A stretch of 64,000 nucleotides of DNA from Erinaceus europaeus (taxonomy: Eukaryota > Chordata > Mammalia > Eulipotyphla > Erinaceidae), in contig NC_080175.1 of assembly GCF_950295315.1 (NCBI RefSeq), positions 68,422,302 to 68,486,301 of the forward strand, in the 5' to 3' direction. Below are positions 43,495 to 54,985 of this stretch, one piece after another (the first letter of the stretch is position 1; each line of letters starts with the position of its first letter). The notes under the pieces are model-generated. The model searched no databases and had not been told where the DNA came from. It saw nothing but the letters and a program-made list of their open reading frames with translations. A program made the translations under genes and the position numbers.

Positions 43495-43628
43495 CAGTAA
43501 CCTAAACTACAGATAAGGACCTTAAAACTCAAACTTACCTAGTTCTCCTCAGGCATCAAGGCATTTGAACTCAGATCTTTTGACCTTGGAATGTATACTC
43601 TTTACATGCTGAACAATGTCATCTGAAA
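43495..43628 (-). mobile_element. MIR-like element, minus strand
   Basis: CAGATAAGGACCTTAAAACTC, AAGGCATTTGAACTCAGATC and CATGCTGAACAATG follow the inverted MIR order (GATGAGGAAACTGAG ... ATTTGAACCCAGGTC ... CACTA). Confidence 0.55.
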
Positions 43629-43629
43629 T

Positions 43630-45720
43630 AAGTACCAGAGCAGTCCAGCTGCAAAAATTATAAATGCTAGCTTCAGTGAATTCCCCCTTCCATTTTCATT
43701 TCTTCTCTTTTCAGCTCTTTCTGTACAAGACTTCTTTATCCTTAATTAATATCATTTTATTTAGCATAATATTTTGTTAAGTGCTCACCTTAAATAGAGG
43801 AGGAAAAAATAGGAATTTTTGAATAAAACTCTTTAGGGCACATCTTAAAAAAAAAAAAAAGCCAAGCCACACATAGGTTTTAAAATATTTATTTTAAATT
43901 AAAGTTTTCTGGGGTGTAAAACTCATGCTTTATTCTTAGTTTGCCACTGAGTCATTCTCTGCCCTTGGACACCTCATTTAACACATTGTAACCTAGTAAG
44001 CTTCTCCTTTTTGCAAAACTAGATTGTGTTTAGAAAGAGAAAAGTTAAGTTTTCTTTGTTGTACTGATGTTCTGTTTTCTTAAAATACTTGAGATCCTGG
44101 GTGTCCTGCTATGACTTGTTCAAGCATAATTTGCAACAGAAATAAGATTGAAAAGTTTCTAGACTTAGAATGAAAATCACTTCAAACAACACCTTTAAGG
44201 TTGTAGTATGACTAACCTATCATTTCCTTTAAATTACCTGGCCTTCAGTCTTCCACTCTAGGTACCATGGGAAGCATTCACTGGCCTATCCATATAGGTT
44301 GTAACACTGGCTAATTATACACCGGAATATTCAGCTATGAAAGTTTTCATCTTGTCTTTGCTTCATAAATAGTGATAGAATTAAATTTTGGTATTTATTT
44401 TTAAGGCTTGTAAATAATTTGAGCCCTCTATGTCTATTTTCATACTTATGCTCTATATCCTCTATTAATAAAGTCTTAGTTGGCCCCTGTATAGGTTTAG
44501 GTGTATCTGTGCTTAGAAAACCAGACATCTTCAGTTGTGAAAGTGAAGATTGCAAAGGTTCTTAAATTAATTTTTTTCACACTCACCATTGAATTTTATT
44601 CATTGTGAATTTTTAATTAATGCTTCAGTTTTGACACAATTTTTTCATTGTGTGTGAGAGCTGCCAGAGTACCACTCCTTCAAGATATAATTTTTAAAGA
44701 TTGAGCATCCAGTAAAATCCTAATTTTTTTCTTTCTTTTCCTTTTCTTTCTTTCTTTTTTAAATAAAGCAAGATCAACACACTGGACAGATTGGACTTCT
44801 GATGGTTGTATATTAAAAGCAAATTTAAAGTTGAAATTTTGGATTTTATTTATAAACCAATTCTTGCTTTTGAGAAACTAACAATCTAGCTGGAGAGATG
44901 TTTACCTATACATTAAATATCAGTGGAAGTTGAAAGCAATATTGACATGAAAATTGTCACCGAATAATATGTGATTTGCTGTCAACTGAATGATGAAAGT
45001 AGTAAAATATCATTGCATGAAATAGGAAGAAGACCGGAGCAGAAGAGATGGAGCTTGAACTAGACCTTGACATACATTAGAATATTTGTTAGAACACTAG
45101 AAGCTTGGAAGGCCAAGCAGTATAAAATTGCCCTGAATAAAGTCAGGGAGGATAAAAGGTATAGATGAGTTTGGTGTGGGCAGGAATATTATAACTGTGC
45201 GTGTTCACTTGATGATGAACTTTTCCCTTTTAATATTTGAGGACCCCTATGATAGGATGCATCTTACAATCATTATTGGCCAGATAGCATTGGTAATTTA
45301 CAGTTAATGCCTGTTCATGTGAAAACTTCACCACAGCTGCTCATAATATTGTTGTTTCAGTTGAATGATTCACATTGTTAATACAACATACACTGAGCTT
45401 AATGGCCACTTAAAGTATCATCAGGAAGAATACACTATGATTCAGCAATGATGCGAAGAGTTGAGCACACAGTGAGATGGGGAATGGAGCAAACCTATGT
45501 ACCAAAGTGTTCATGTATGTGGATCCAGAAGTCATTGTGATGATTATAAAATAAAAATTCTAAATAACAAGAAAGCTTTGTGATATGCTCTCATTCAGAA
45601 CGTTTCTCCTCTATAATTTGAAAGACAGTAGTTCACGATCTGATAGCTTTTAAAGTCAATGAAGTAGGATTTTTAAATGTACGTGCTAAATATGTTTATA
45701 CCTGCAGAAAGACCTTTCTG
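43630..45720. other. Noncoding stretch, repeat-poor
   Basis: About 2 kb of AT-rich sequence without a recognised SINE, LINE or coding frame. TTTGCCACTGAGTCATTCTCTG at 43940 may be an old MIR. Confidence 0.4.
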
Positions 45721-45725
45721 TTTCA

Positions 45726-45762
45726 GTGTTTTAGTATTTGTAAAAGGCAAATACTAAAACAC
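45726..45762. repeat. Perfect 15-bp inverted repeat with a 7-base loop
   Basis: GTGTTTTAGTATTTG (45726-45740) and CAAATACTAAAACAC (45748-45762) are exact reverse complements. Confidence 0.95.
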
Positions 45763-45854
45763 CCCTTCATTGTGATTTATTATTATTACTATTATTTTGC
45801 AGACTCCTCAGTGGTGTCATTGAATTTGCTCTGCAAGCCTCCATTGACTGCCAT

Positions 45855-46095
45855 TTGAAACAACCTGGATGGAGCTGGAGAAAATGATGATTAGTGAAAT
45901 AGGTCAGAGAAAGACAACTGCTTCATGTGATTTTACTCATGCAAAGAACCAAAAAAAAAAAATGAAAAAACAAAACCAATGCTTAAATACAGAGAACAGC
46001 CTGTGCTCACCAGAGCTGGAAAGGTAAGTGGAATGACATCCAGTTGTATGGTGGTTGATGGCAACTAGACTTTGGGTGGTGATTATGCATGGTAG
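45855..46095 (+). mobile_element. Ancient L1 3' end, plus strand
   Basis: GAAACAACCTGGATGGAGCTGG, TTAGTGAAATAGGTCAGAGAAAG, TTTTACTCATGCAAAGAACC and ACAGAGAACAGCCTGTG follow the L1M ORF2 end and 3' UTR order. Confidence 0.75.
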
Positions 46096-46109
46096 CTTCA
46101 TTTCATTCT

Positions 46110-46590
46110 TCTGCATGTTTCAACCCAATTTTTCCAACACCATTTGTTGAAGAGACTTTCCTTTTCCCATTTTATAGTCTGGGCACCCTTGTCAAAGATT
46201 AGATGTCCATAGGTGTGGGGGCTCTCAATTCTATTCCACTGGTCAGTACCAAGTTCTATTCCACTAGTTCCAGTACCAAGCAATTTTGATCACAATGGCC
46301 CTATAATATAATTTGAGATCTCAAGATTGATTTGGTAATCGAAGGTCTTTCATGGCTCCAGATAAACATTTGTAGCTTTTGTTCTATTCTCCTAAAAAAT
46401 AAAATGGGTGTGATCTTGATGGGGATTGCATTAAATTTATATATGGTTCAGGGTAGTATATTCATTTTGATAATGTTAATTCTTCCAACCCATGAACATG
46501 GAATATCTTTCTACTTCTTTGTGTCTTTTTCTATCCCCTTGAATAATTCTCAGTATACAAGTCTTTCACTTCTTTTTACAATAATTATTT
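46110..46590 (-). mobile_element. L1 ORF2 fragment, minus strand
   Basis: The inverse reads through the L1 section of 1380-1740. TTTCAACCCAATTTTTCCAACACC, AAGATTAGATGTCCATAGGTG, and TTTTGATCACAATGGCCCTATAATA match the regions encoding [19 protein letters not shown] and YYRAIVIKT. It is diverged and has a small duplication near 46245-46275. Confidence 0.88.
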
Positions 46591-46727
46591 AAATTACTTT
46601 TTCCTTTCTCTGACTATTACTTTTTCTGGTCTTTTCCATTTTATCTATACAAGCATTACATTTTTCTGGATAGAGATAGAGAGACAGAGAAGGAAGGGAT
46701 AGATGGAGAAAGAAAGAGAGGGGGAGG

Positions 46728-46979
46728 GGGCAAGTGGCACACCCGGTTAAGAGCACATAGTACTAAGCACAAGGGCCCATGTAAAGATCCTGGTTTGAAC
46801 CCCTGGCTCCCCACCTGCAGGGAGGACACTTCACAAGTGGCAAAGCAGGGCTGCAGGTGTCTCTTTTTCTCCCTCTCTGTCTCCCCCTCATCCTGTCAGT
46901 TTCTCTCTGTCCTATCCAATAAAAATGGCCACCAGGAGCAATGAATTGGTAGTTAGGCACTGAGCCCTAGCTACAACCT

Positions 46980-46985
<6 letters not shown>
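46728..46985 (+). mobile_element. SINE (ERI-related) with 3' extension
   Basis: AAGTGGCACACCCGGTTAAGAG, TGGTTTGAACCCCTGGCTCC, CTATCCAATAAAAATGGCC, then GGAGCAATGAATTGGTAGTTAGG and CCCTAGCTACAACCTTAGAGG. Confidence 0.88.
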
Positions 46986-47016
<31 letters not shown>

Positions 47017-47104
47017 GAGAGGAGAGGAGAGGAGAGGAGAGAGGAGAGAGAGTGAGAGGGGAGAGGGGAGAGGGGAGAGGGGAGAGGGGAGAGGGGAGAG
47101 AGAA
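46983..47104 (+). repeat. (GA)n / (GGAGA)n / (GGGGAGA)n microsatellite
   Basis: (GA) run to about 47010, then GGAGA units to about 47041, then about eight GAGGGGA units at 47055-47100. It grew from the tail of the SINE on its left. Confidence 0.95.
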
Positions 47105-47205
47105 CAGTTTTATTCACTGTGTTGGGGACCAGGCCCAAATCTGGGTCATACACATAACAAAGCAAAACACTGTCCAAATGAGATATCTCACCAATCCCAC
47201 AGGCA
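47105..47205 (-). mobile_element. SINE head, minus strand, diverged
   Basis: GGGGACCAGGCCCAAATCTGGG, AGCAAAACACTGTCC, GAGATATCTCACCAATCCC. This resembles the inverse of the TAGCTC-type SINE. Confidence 0.45.
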
Positions 47206-47409
47206 TTACATTCTTATTTAATAGTCACTGCTGTCGGTAACAAAATATCCCCTCTAACTGAGAATATTAAAGGACTAATACAATCTAGTAAATTTGCCAT
47301 CTGAGAGAGGGAAAGAATAGTTGGGTTTCAAAATAACAAGAAATTAGATTAGAGTTGATTAGCCACGTAAGTAAAAGATTTGTCCCAAAAGTAGAAGTTA
47401 TCTATACCA

Positions 47410-47505
47410 GCCATGTGTGTGAACATCGTTGTGTGCATGGTGCCATGTGTGTGAACATCATTGTGTGCATGGTGCCATGTGTGTGAACATCGTTGTGTGC
47501 ATGGT
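47410..47505 (+). repeat. Minisatellite, three 32-bp units
   Basis: Three copies of GCCATGTGTGTGAACATCGT plus TGTGTGCATGGT, starting at 47410, 47442 and 47474. The middle unit differs by one base. Confidence 0.95.
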
Positions 47506-47698
47506 GGAGCCGGCTTTATAGAAAGTATTTCTCCAAGGTAAAAATGATATCTCAAAGTAACCACTGAAAGCATGATTCTTTGATATTATGAACAAGAAAG
47601 TCTCTTTCTTAATTTCATTTCATCTATTTGAAGAAATTCTAGAACTTTATATCACTTTGGAAGCTTGCATGTTTTTGTGTTTGCATACTAGAGGTGAA

Positions 47699-47830
47699 AA
47701 TAATAATGTAATAAATTACATTATAAGTGTAATAAATAATGTAATCAATTAATATTAATAATGTAATAAATTACATTATAAGTGAAAATACAAATAAGGT
47801 GAAAATAATAATAATAATCATCATCATCAT
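47699..47830 (+). repeat. AT-rich repeat with duplicated palindromic motif
   Basis: AATAATGTAATAAATTACAT followed by TATAAGTG occurs at about 47699 and 47757. (AAT)n and (ATC)n runs follow at 47803-47830. Confidence 0.85.
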
Positions 47831-47834
47831 TGCT

Positions 47835-48565
47835 TATCTTCAAGTTATTTTTTTTAATCACACTCACAAGACCTAGGAAATAGCAATTCATTTTAACTCT
47901 CATGGACTAAGTCATTTCAAACCAGAAAATGTCATGACAGTTTTAGCACTATACTCCTCACTCCTTGATTTAAGTCATAAATATCCTCCTCATTTTATAA
48001 CTACAGAATCTGGGACAAGCAAGGTCATGTTAACAAAAACTCAGGACAAATGGCAAATAATTTCCTCTCACTACTATGCTAGAGACTGCCTTCGTGTTAC
48101 GGTGAGAAGGAGTCTGTTTTTGAACTTGGCTGAGTAGAATGAATTGAATGGTAGGGCATTCAGTTTGTGTTGCAGAAATGCTTGCTACAGGGAAAATTCT
48201 TACACGTGTGGTCACCAGTTTATCATGGAAGTCAAGTGTAAGAGCTGAGGAAGAACACAGAAGTGCTTTTCCTTTTCAGTTTTCATTCTCTAGCTGCTTT
48301 AAAATATGTTCTATGTCTTTGAAAGAAGTTACTTTTTTATTATTACCCTTCTGTCAGACCATGGAGAGTGTATGTGTCTGAATTGTGGCATCTTTATCTT
48401 TTTTTTTTTTTTAGATGACCAATTTCTCTCTTCTTCCCTGTCCTAAACTCCATCCTATTAGAGATTTAAACTGGAAAGAGGCTCTGTCCACATTAATGTG
48501 GCTAGTTTTTAGCTATTTTTAAACATCACTTACCCCTTGCTTAAAATAACTACTTATTTATGTGA
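47835..48565. other. Noncoding stretch
   Basis: No recognised repeat or gene. Confidence 0.4.
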
Positions 48566-48572
48566 CAGGGGA

Positions 48573-48755
48573 AAGGGGGGCTGGGTGGTGGTGCACCTAG
48601 TTGAAGGCACATGTTACAATGCACAAGTACCCAGGTTCAAGTCCCCACTCCTTGCCTGCAGGGGGAAAGCTTTGCTAGTGGTGAAGCAGTGCTTCAGGTG
48701 TCTGTCTCTCTCTCCATCTCCCTGTCTCTCTCCAATAAATAAAGATGAGAGAGAG
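48573..48755 (+). mobile_element. Type B SINE
   Basis: GGGGGGCTGGGTGGTGGTGCACC, AGGTTCAAGTCCCCACTCC, GCAGGGGGAAAGCTTTGC, CTCTCCAATAAATAAAGATGAG. Confidence 0.9.
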
Positions 48756-48878
48756 AGAGAGGGGGGGGGGGGAAACAGAGCCCCACTCTGGTGCGTGTGA
48801 CACCAAGGATCAAACTCCTGGAACTTATGCTTGAGAGTCTAACTCTGTATCCACTGTGCCACCTCCTGGTTCACTTCC
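48756..48878 (-). mobile_element. Type C-like SINE, minus strand
   Basis: CAGAGCCCCACTCTGGTGCG, ACCAAGGATCAAACTCCTGG, TTGAGAGTCTAACTCTGTATCC, GCCACCTCCTGGTTC. A G run (48762-48772) lies at the junction with the previous SINE. Confidence 0.8.
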
Positions 48879-48879
48879 C

Positions 48880-49660
48880 CTGCTGTGAATCAACTCCTCT
48901 CCATAGTTGGTGACTAGAGGAAGACTTGGCTGGTGGGTGCAGGTGTGCGTCTGTGGGTGGGCTTCTTCAAACTTCTAATCTATTGCTTCAGTTACATATG
49001 GCTGTTCACAACTGTTTAAGTCAGTACCAGATTTCTACTTACTTTCCCACCTACATTTGACTCTCATTGTGTACTTTCTTCCTCAGAACTCATAGTTTGC
49101 TGTGAAGAACTTGGCACTTTCTACATATTAGTTTAAATTTTATTGTATCTTTAAATCTGTGATGAATTTTTAATAATCTGCCTTTTGTTGTCTGGCTTCT
49201 ATTGTTTCATTAGGGTTAGAGTGACAGACTTAAAACTTTGTCATCTGAATGGGGAAAACTCCACTTACTATGCAATAATTATAGTTATTTTTATTTGAAA
49301 TGTCCTCATTGTGCATAAGATTCCTAACATAAGTGCAAGCCAAACAAATAATGAAAGAATCAAACCTTACAACAACTTCCTATTCTCATCAGAAAGTGTT
49401 ATTAGGGAGGAGATGGGACTTATTCTGCTTTAGCAAACAGAATATTATAATGCTTAAAACACAAGAGAGTCCTGGAATGCACATCTCAATGAGTCATGTT
49501 TTTCTTCTAGTTTCTTGAAACTCAAATTTGGAAACATTTAACAGAAATATTTTGGTCCTCTGATAGTGTGTATAGGACCCTAATTCCCACTGACTCATTC
49601 TACCAAAGATTTTCCTTCTGTATTCTAGTTCCTACTTCTTTTTTAAAAAAATATTTTTAA
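48880..49660. other. Noncoding stretch
   Basis: No recognised repeat or gene. Confidence 0.4.
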
Positions 49661-49664
49661 AAGT

Positions 49665-49842
49665 ATTTCATTTATTTATTTTTATTTTTGAGAGAGATGC
49701 AGAGAGACAAAGGCACAGTGAAAAGCACCAGAGCACTACTCAGCTCTGGCTTATGGTGGTGCAGGGGATTGAACCTGGGACTTTTAAGCCTCAGGCATGA
49801 GAGTTTCTTTGCATAACCATTATGCTATCTACCGCCACCTAC
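49665..49842 (-). mobile_element. Type C SINE, complete, minus strand
   Basis: CAGAGCACTACTCAGCTCTGG, GGGGATTGAACCTGGGACTTT, AGCCTCAGGCATGAGAGTTTC, CCATTATGCTATCTACCGCC. TSD CCTACTTCTTTT at about 49631 and 49841. Confidence 0.9.
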
Positions 49843-49849
49843 TTCTTTT

Positions 49850-51215
49850 AAGTTTCAAGAAAAATTATTGTTACTTAAGGAAGGCCTATGATTTCACATA
49901 TTGCTCTTATTTTACTTTACAAATTAATGTGTCCTACATATCCATGAATTCATTTTTCCTGGCAGTGCATAACATATTACTAATCTTTTTATGTCCAAAC
50001 TATATGTTTCTTTATGTTTACTCATTTTAGCCTTGCCTTGTAAATCAGACTTTACTATCATTCTTACTTGCATAAAATTCAGATTATTTTGATTGTATTT
50101 CTGATGCACTTAGTCAGATATACCCAAACATTTAACATACATATGTATACATAACATATAAACATATAAGCACAAATGTATATTTACATGCATGCATACA
50201 TGAATTTAAGCAGAATTGTTAAGAAGCATAAAGATGTTCATGTTATTAACATAATCTAGGCACTGAAATAGAGTGTTTTGTGATGAGATTTTCCACATTT
50301 CAGTATCCACATGCCCTTATGTATATTGATAGGCCATTTTTCTTTCTGTTGTGGGCATTGTCATGTTTATAACTTCAATAGATCTTCATGGCAATTTGAT
50401 CAGTCACCTTGCCCTGATTGAATTTTGCCTGGACAAGGATTAAGTAGCAATTTGATACATATTTGTTTTCCTTTGGTGAATATACATCACCCATTCTTGG
50501 AATGGAGAATGGTGTCTTTCTAAAATATATTTTTTGAGCATTTGTTTGCAAAATCTTTAGAGTAATTCCATTCCTAAAATCTCTTTTATTGGTTTTGTAT
50601 TGATGATTTTTCTTGGCATAATGAAAAATAAAATTGCACAGGAGCAGTGATGAACAACTTTCTTTTTTTACATTCTAAATATATTTTAGTCTGATTGTCC
50701 AGTGTTGGATAGGACCCAATAGACACTCCACTCCACAGCTGATTTACTTTTTTGGGTTAGATAAGTACAGATGGGGCTTGAAATATTACATACAACTGGC
50801 AAATAAATTGGATAAAAAAAACCAGTCATATATGGAAGTCCAGACTAGATTAAATTTGAAACTACATGGAGGAACTTTCCTAAGTTTTGGAGTTGGCAAC
50901 TTCTTTAACAAATGCTCCTCTGACTTTAAAAATAACTTCTGACCTTCAAACTTATGTCAGGCATAAGTTTAAAAAAGGGGGACTCCTTTCATGGACCAGT
51001 AAGTTAGATATTCCTGCACAATACAGACACAGCCAGAAATAAAAGCGGATGGAGTACAAAATGAAATACAAGGGTATCACTGTCACTTGAAATTGGCTAC
51101 TTGATATGGATACACCATGACTTTGAAGGATAGGATGCCCAAGATGTTTAGCTAGACCACCATCAACTTACATAAAGCTATAATGCAGAGCTACGTGGAT
51201 TTTAAAAAGTGATGT
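49850..51215. other. Noncoding stretch
   Basis: AT-rich and repeat-poor. (ACAT)n-like sequence lies at 50135-50200. No gene is recognised. Confidence 0.4.
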
Positions 51216-51219
51216 ATTT

Positions 51220-51428
51220 TGGAGGTAAGCAGTGGTGTATGCAGTTGGGCACACATGTCACTGGACACAAGGACCTTAGTCCAAACCCCTGGTATCTACC
51301 AGTAGGGGGCGAGGAAGCTTTACAAACAGTGAAGTAGTGCTGCAGGTCTTTCCCCCCCCCCCCATATTTCAATGCCCTCTCAATTACTCTCTACCTCTAT
51401 AAAAAAATAAGAATAAAATTTAAAAAGC
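51220..51428 (+). mobile_element. Type B SINE, diverged
   Basis: GGAGGTAAGCAGTGGTGTATGC, TAGTCCAAACCCCTGGTATC, GAGGAAGCTTTACAAACAG, C-rich break in the tract at 51352-51363, AATAAGAATAAAAT tail. Confidence 0.8.
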
Positions 51429-51459
51429 TATGTTTTAAAAATGAGTCTAGCCTGGGTTT

Positions 51460-51660
51460 CAATTCTACATTTCCACTAGCTTTTTAACTATAAGTAAGTT
51501 GCTTAGCCATTCTAAATCTCATTTTATTCATTTTAGAAATGACAGTAGTACTAGAAACAGTGGTCTCATAACATCATAGTCATGATTGAACAAAATAATG
51601 TTTTTTGTTTAACAATGCTTGACGCAGAACAGCATTCAGTAAGATGATAACTATTTAATA
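51460..51660 (+). mobile_element. MIR element, plus strand
   Basis: GGGTTTCAATTCTACATTTCC, AACTATAAGTAAGTTGCTTAGCC, AAATCTCATTTTATTCATTTT follow the MIR consensus order (TGGGTTC.. ACTAGCTGTG.. TTACTTAACC.. TCAGTTTCC). Confidence 0.75.
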
Positions 51661-52084
51661 GCATCGGTCAGCATTAGTTAAGGGTTGTAAGAAAGTTATT
51701 TAAATATGAAAGTGACTGTTTTCTTTAATTTATGAAAATAGGTTATTGGTTATATTTTCCCCCAGGAATTCAGTTTATTGTGGTTTTAGTTTGAAAATAC
51801 GTCTTTTCTTTGATAAGTTACTGAAAGGAAAGGGAGCATTTGGGTATTGGAGAGGTTGGAACTCAAAAATGCTGACATTCTTTTACTGGATATTTACTAC
51901 TAAAAAATATTATTATCTTGTTGGTTTGGAGTAAATGCTAGTGAGTGAAGTGAGAGAAGATGGATAAAGAAAGAGAGAAGAGAGAAGAATGATGGGAGGC
52001 TATGCAGAGAAGTACTGCTATTAGTTACCTCACACTGACTGACAACAGGAGGAAATGGTTCATTTGTTAAAGCAGTTAAAGTCC

Positions 52085-52232
52085 TCAGACTACGTAATGG
52101 AGACAGGTTGGTGGGACATCATGTGGCACTTGTTACTTCACATGTGGACCCAGGTTCAAACCCTCAGCTCCCACCTACAGGAGGAAGCTCAACAAGCAGT
52201 GAAGCAGTGCTGCAAGAGTTTCCCCTTCAATC

Positions 52233-52265
<33 letters not shown>

Positions 52266-52345
52266 TCTGTGTCTCTGTCAAAAGCAAAGAGTAGTCATTG
52301 TGTAGGCACTGAGCCCATAGTAAGATAACCCAGGTGACAAAAAAC
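52085..52345 (+). mobile_element. Type B SINE, diverged, with 3' extension
   Basis: GTGGACCCAGGTTCAAACCC, CTACAGGAGGAAGCTCAACAAG, TGAAGCAGTGCTGCAAGAG, TCTC tract, then TAGTCATTGTGTAGGCACTG and CCATAGTAAGATAACCC. Confidence 0.8.
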
Positions 52346-52369
52346 AAAGCTCACAAAACCCTATATAAT

Positions 52370-53420
52370 GCAAGTTGTTTTATTTATCAGAACTAGGAAT
52401 ATATATACCAAGCCACACATATGCTAAAGGTCAGGGAGAGATGTGAAAATTAACAGCCATGCCTTCGCTGCCCGTCATCTGATATCAAGGTGATTAGTAA
52501 TGTCCTTAGGATGCCCACTTGCAGCCCGAGATGGCTGATCCCATAGACCAAGCAATCAACATGCCAGTTAATAAGTCAGCGGCTCGTGTGAATTTTCTGT
52601 ACTGTGTTAAAAATCTCAACAGAGAGTGCTCCCAATACTCTGAAAAAACTACACTGCTAAGTTACCTACTGTGAGTGTACACAGGGTAAGACTCTCAGAG
52701 ATTCCCACATATTAACACTTTCCTCCTCAGCCAGTGGTTCAGGGTAGTCTAGTCTGATGCTTGGCCTTGGACATTTAGCATCATTCTCTCAAGTTTCATC
52801 CCAATGCATACAAAGTCTTTGCATCACAGATACATGTCCAGACAGGTCTAAACCCTAATTCGAAGCTCGTGGTAGCTTTGGCTCAAAGCTCTTATTTTGC
52901 TAGCTTAAGGCCCGTGTTGTGCACTAGGCATCTTTTATACCTGATGTCAGTAATGTGATGCGCCTGATGTCAGACGAAGGTATAAAGGCTGTTTGGGGAC
53001 AAATTCAAAGGCAGAAGGGAGACAGAGGACAGAAAAAGAAGATTGAATGGCCGGACAGACAAAGACAAAAGAGTAGTCAGCCTTCTGGTGGCATGAGGGC
53101 CTGGCAGCTTCCTTCCTCCCTCAACGCTAAAGAGAACAGTAAATGGGCCAGAACAGGGGCCCATGGGCCTGGTGGCCTCAGTCTCTCCCTCTCTCCCTGA
53201 CTCCCTCCTTGTGTTTTCTGCTGCATGCTCAAGGCCTCACCTCCCTGAACCTCTCTTTAGCCAGCGAAGCCTGATACTTAGTCGGACCTTTGGCCTGACC
53301 TTTAGCCTGACATGTCTCCTTTGCCACCAACAAGAAAACAATGGCTGCCTTCTTCTTATGCTAGCACCCTGTTCCACTTTCAAATCCCCTTATGACAGAA
53401 GCAAAAAGGCTACCATCTAA
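52370..53420 (+). mobile_element. LTR-like remnant of an endogenous retrovirus, plus strand (boundaries uncertain)
   Basis: The core at 52860-53000 aligns with the minus-strand segment around 54360-54440: both have TTGGCTCAAAG, CACCTGATG or ATACCTGATG, AATGTGATGCGCCTG, then TATAAAGGCTGTTTGGG. A TATA box at 52981-52986 is preceded by two CTGATGTCAG repeats (52941-52950, 52964-52973) that resemble CRE-type sites. GC-rich sequence downstream would be R/U5. No internal retroviral gene is seen. I could not fix the TG/CA ends or a TSD. Confidence 0.45.
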
Positions 53421-54197
53421 GGAAAGCAGGAGAGTGGCATTACTACACTGACCCAGAGCCCATGAAAGAGAGTGAGTTCTGTTGCAAGGTTTCAATTCAT
53501 GATCTCTGAGGATTAGGGGACTAGAGACAGGGTTGAAATCTTGTTGAAAGCTCATCTTCTCTAGTAGGCTTACAAGCGAGCAAGTAGGAAAATGGATCTT
53601 AAGTACGTAACAAGTCGCTCTGTCCTCTGGGAGTTGAAGCTGCTTAGAGGCAATTCCCACACAATTTATAGGGAGAAATATATCAAGGGAGTTAAAGAAT
53701 TACTTCTGAGGCCCATTAAATTTGAGCATTATGGCATTTGTTCCAGTGATCTACAGCTGATGTGCTATACACGTATTCTTGCTTGAGATGAAAGTTTTCT
53801 ACGTGTGCTACAAATGTGAAGTTTATCTCCAAACTAGGGAGAAAGGTGAAAAGGAAATTTTTGGCAATTTGTTGTTGTTGTTGTTGTTATAAGAGTGAAT
53901 TGTTCTGTTTATTGCCACCAGAGTTGCCTCTGGGGCTCAGTGCCTGCATGATAAATCTGTCACTTTTGATGGATATATATATAATTACGATAGAGAAAAT
54001 AGGTGAATAATGAAAGAGGGTAGATGGAAAAATATTTGCAACCTGTTTCATCATTTGTGAAGCTTTGCCCTTAAAAAGAGTTGAACTGTTCTTAATCATG
54101 GAAGAATTAAATTAGGTAGTTATGGGCATGGAGGAACTCAGATGCAAGAGATTTGTGACTGGATGTTTGTCAAAGTAAAAACAAGGAAGGGAGGGGG

Positions 54198-54725
54198 TGT
54201 CCGGTTAAGGGACTGTCTAAGAGGGCTGGGTGGCGATGATCCAGGAAGGGCGCAGACCTTACTGTGCGAAATGGTAACTGGTGGAGAAAACAAGAGCCAG
54301 AGTGAGACAGAGAACACAGAAGTTCTAGCTAGCTCCCCCTTTACTATCTTCCCAAACAGCCTTTATACTGTCAGCTGACAGCAGGCGCATTACATCATTT
54401 ACATCAGGTGCAAAACTTTGCCAAAACTTTGAGCCAATGCTAAACACATGCGTCTAATCGGGGTGTAGTCCTATCCAGATGGGGGAAACTAATAGCCATC
54501 AATGCACTGAAAGCCTATCGACCACCAAGCGTTAGTCCTGTCAATAGGATGTTTCGTTGAGGCATCAGACCTGCTGCAAGAAACTGTGTCCTGTTTTCAT
54601 CAATACCTGGAGGGAATCACAGATTCCACTAGTGGGAAGAATCGCATTAATTTCCTGAAAGGACAACATGGCAGCCCTCTTGTGATAGGCTAGGAGGTAG
54701 CCTGGCATGATGGTGTAAGAGGATT
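54198..54725 (-). mobile_element. LTR-like remnant, minus strand
   Basis: In sense: AGGCTACCTCCTAGCC ... GGCTCAAAGTTTTGGC ... TGTAATGCGCCTGC ... TATAAAGGCTGTTTGGG (TATA at 54367-54362) ... CTTAACCGGACA, which could be the LTR 3' terminus at 54198. It is related to 52370-53420 in the opposite orientation, and its U3 start also matches 55435-55660. Confidence 0.5.
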
Positions 54726-54777
54726 TATTTTTCATGCCCAGCACTGGGAAAAGTAGAATGAGTGGATGAATAGAATA

Positions 54778-54939
54778 GAACTCCTTCCTTCTTCCTTCCT
54801 TCTTTCCTTCCTTCCTCCTTCCTTCCTTCCTCCCTTCCTCCCTCCCTCCCTCCTCCCCTCCCTCCCTCCTCCCCTCCCTCTCTCCTTCCCTCTCCCTCCC
54901 TCCCTCCCTCTCTTTTTCTCTTTCTCTCTTTCTTTTTCT

Positions 54940-54979
<40 letters not shown>

Positions 54980-54985
54980 TTTTCT
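54778..54985 (+). repeat. (CTTC)n / (CCCT)n / (CTTT)n low-complexity tract
   Basis: Over 200 bp of pure pyrimidine. It adjoins the T-rich (A-tail) end of the minus-strand SINE on its right, from which it probably expanded. The long open frames on both strands are artefacts of composition. Confidence 0.95.

Noticed and set aside
47410..47505. CRISPR-like array
   Set aside because: The repeats are contiguous with no spacers, and the DNA is vertebrate.
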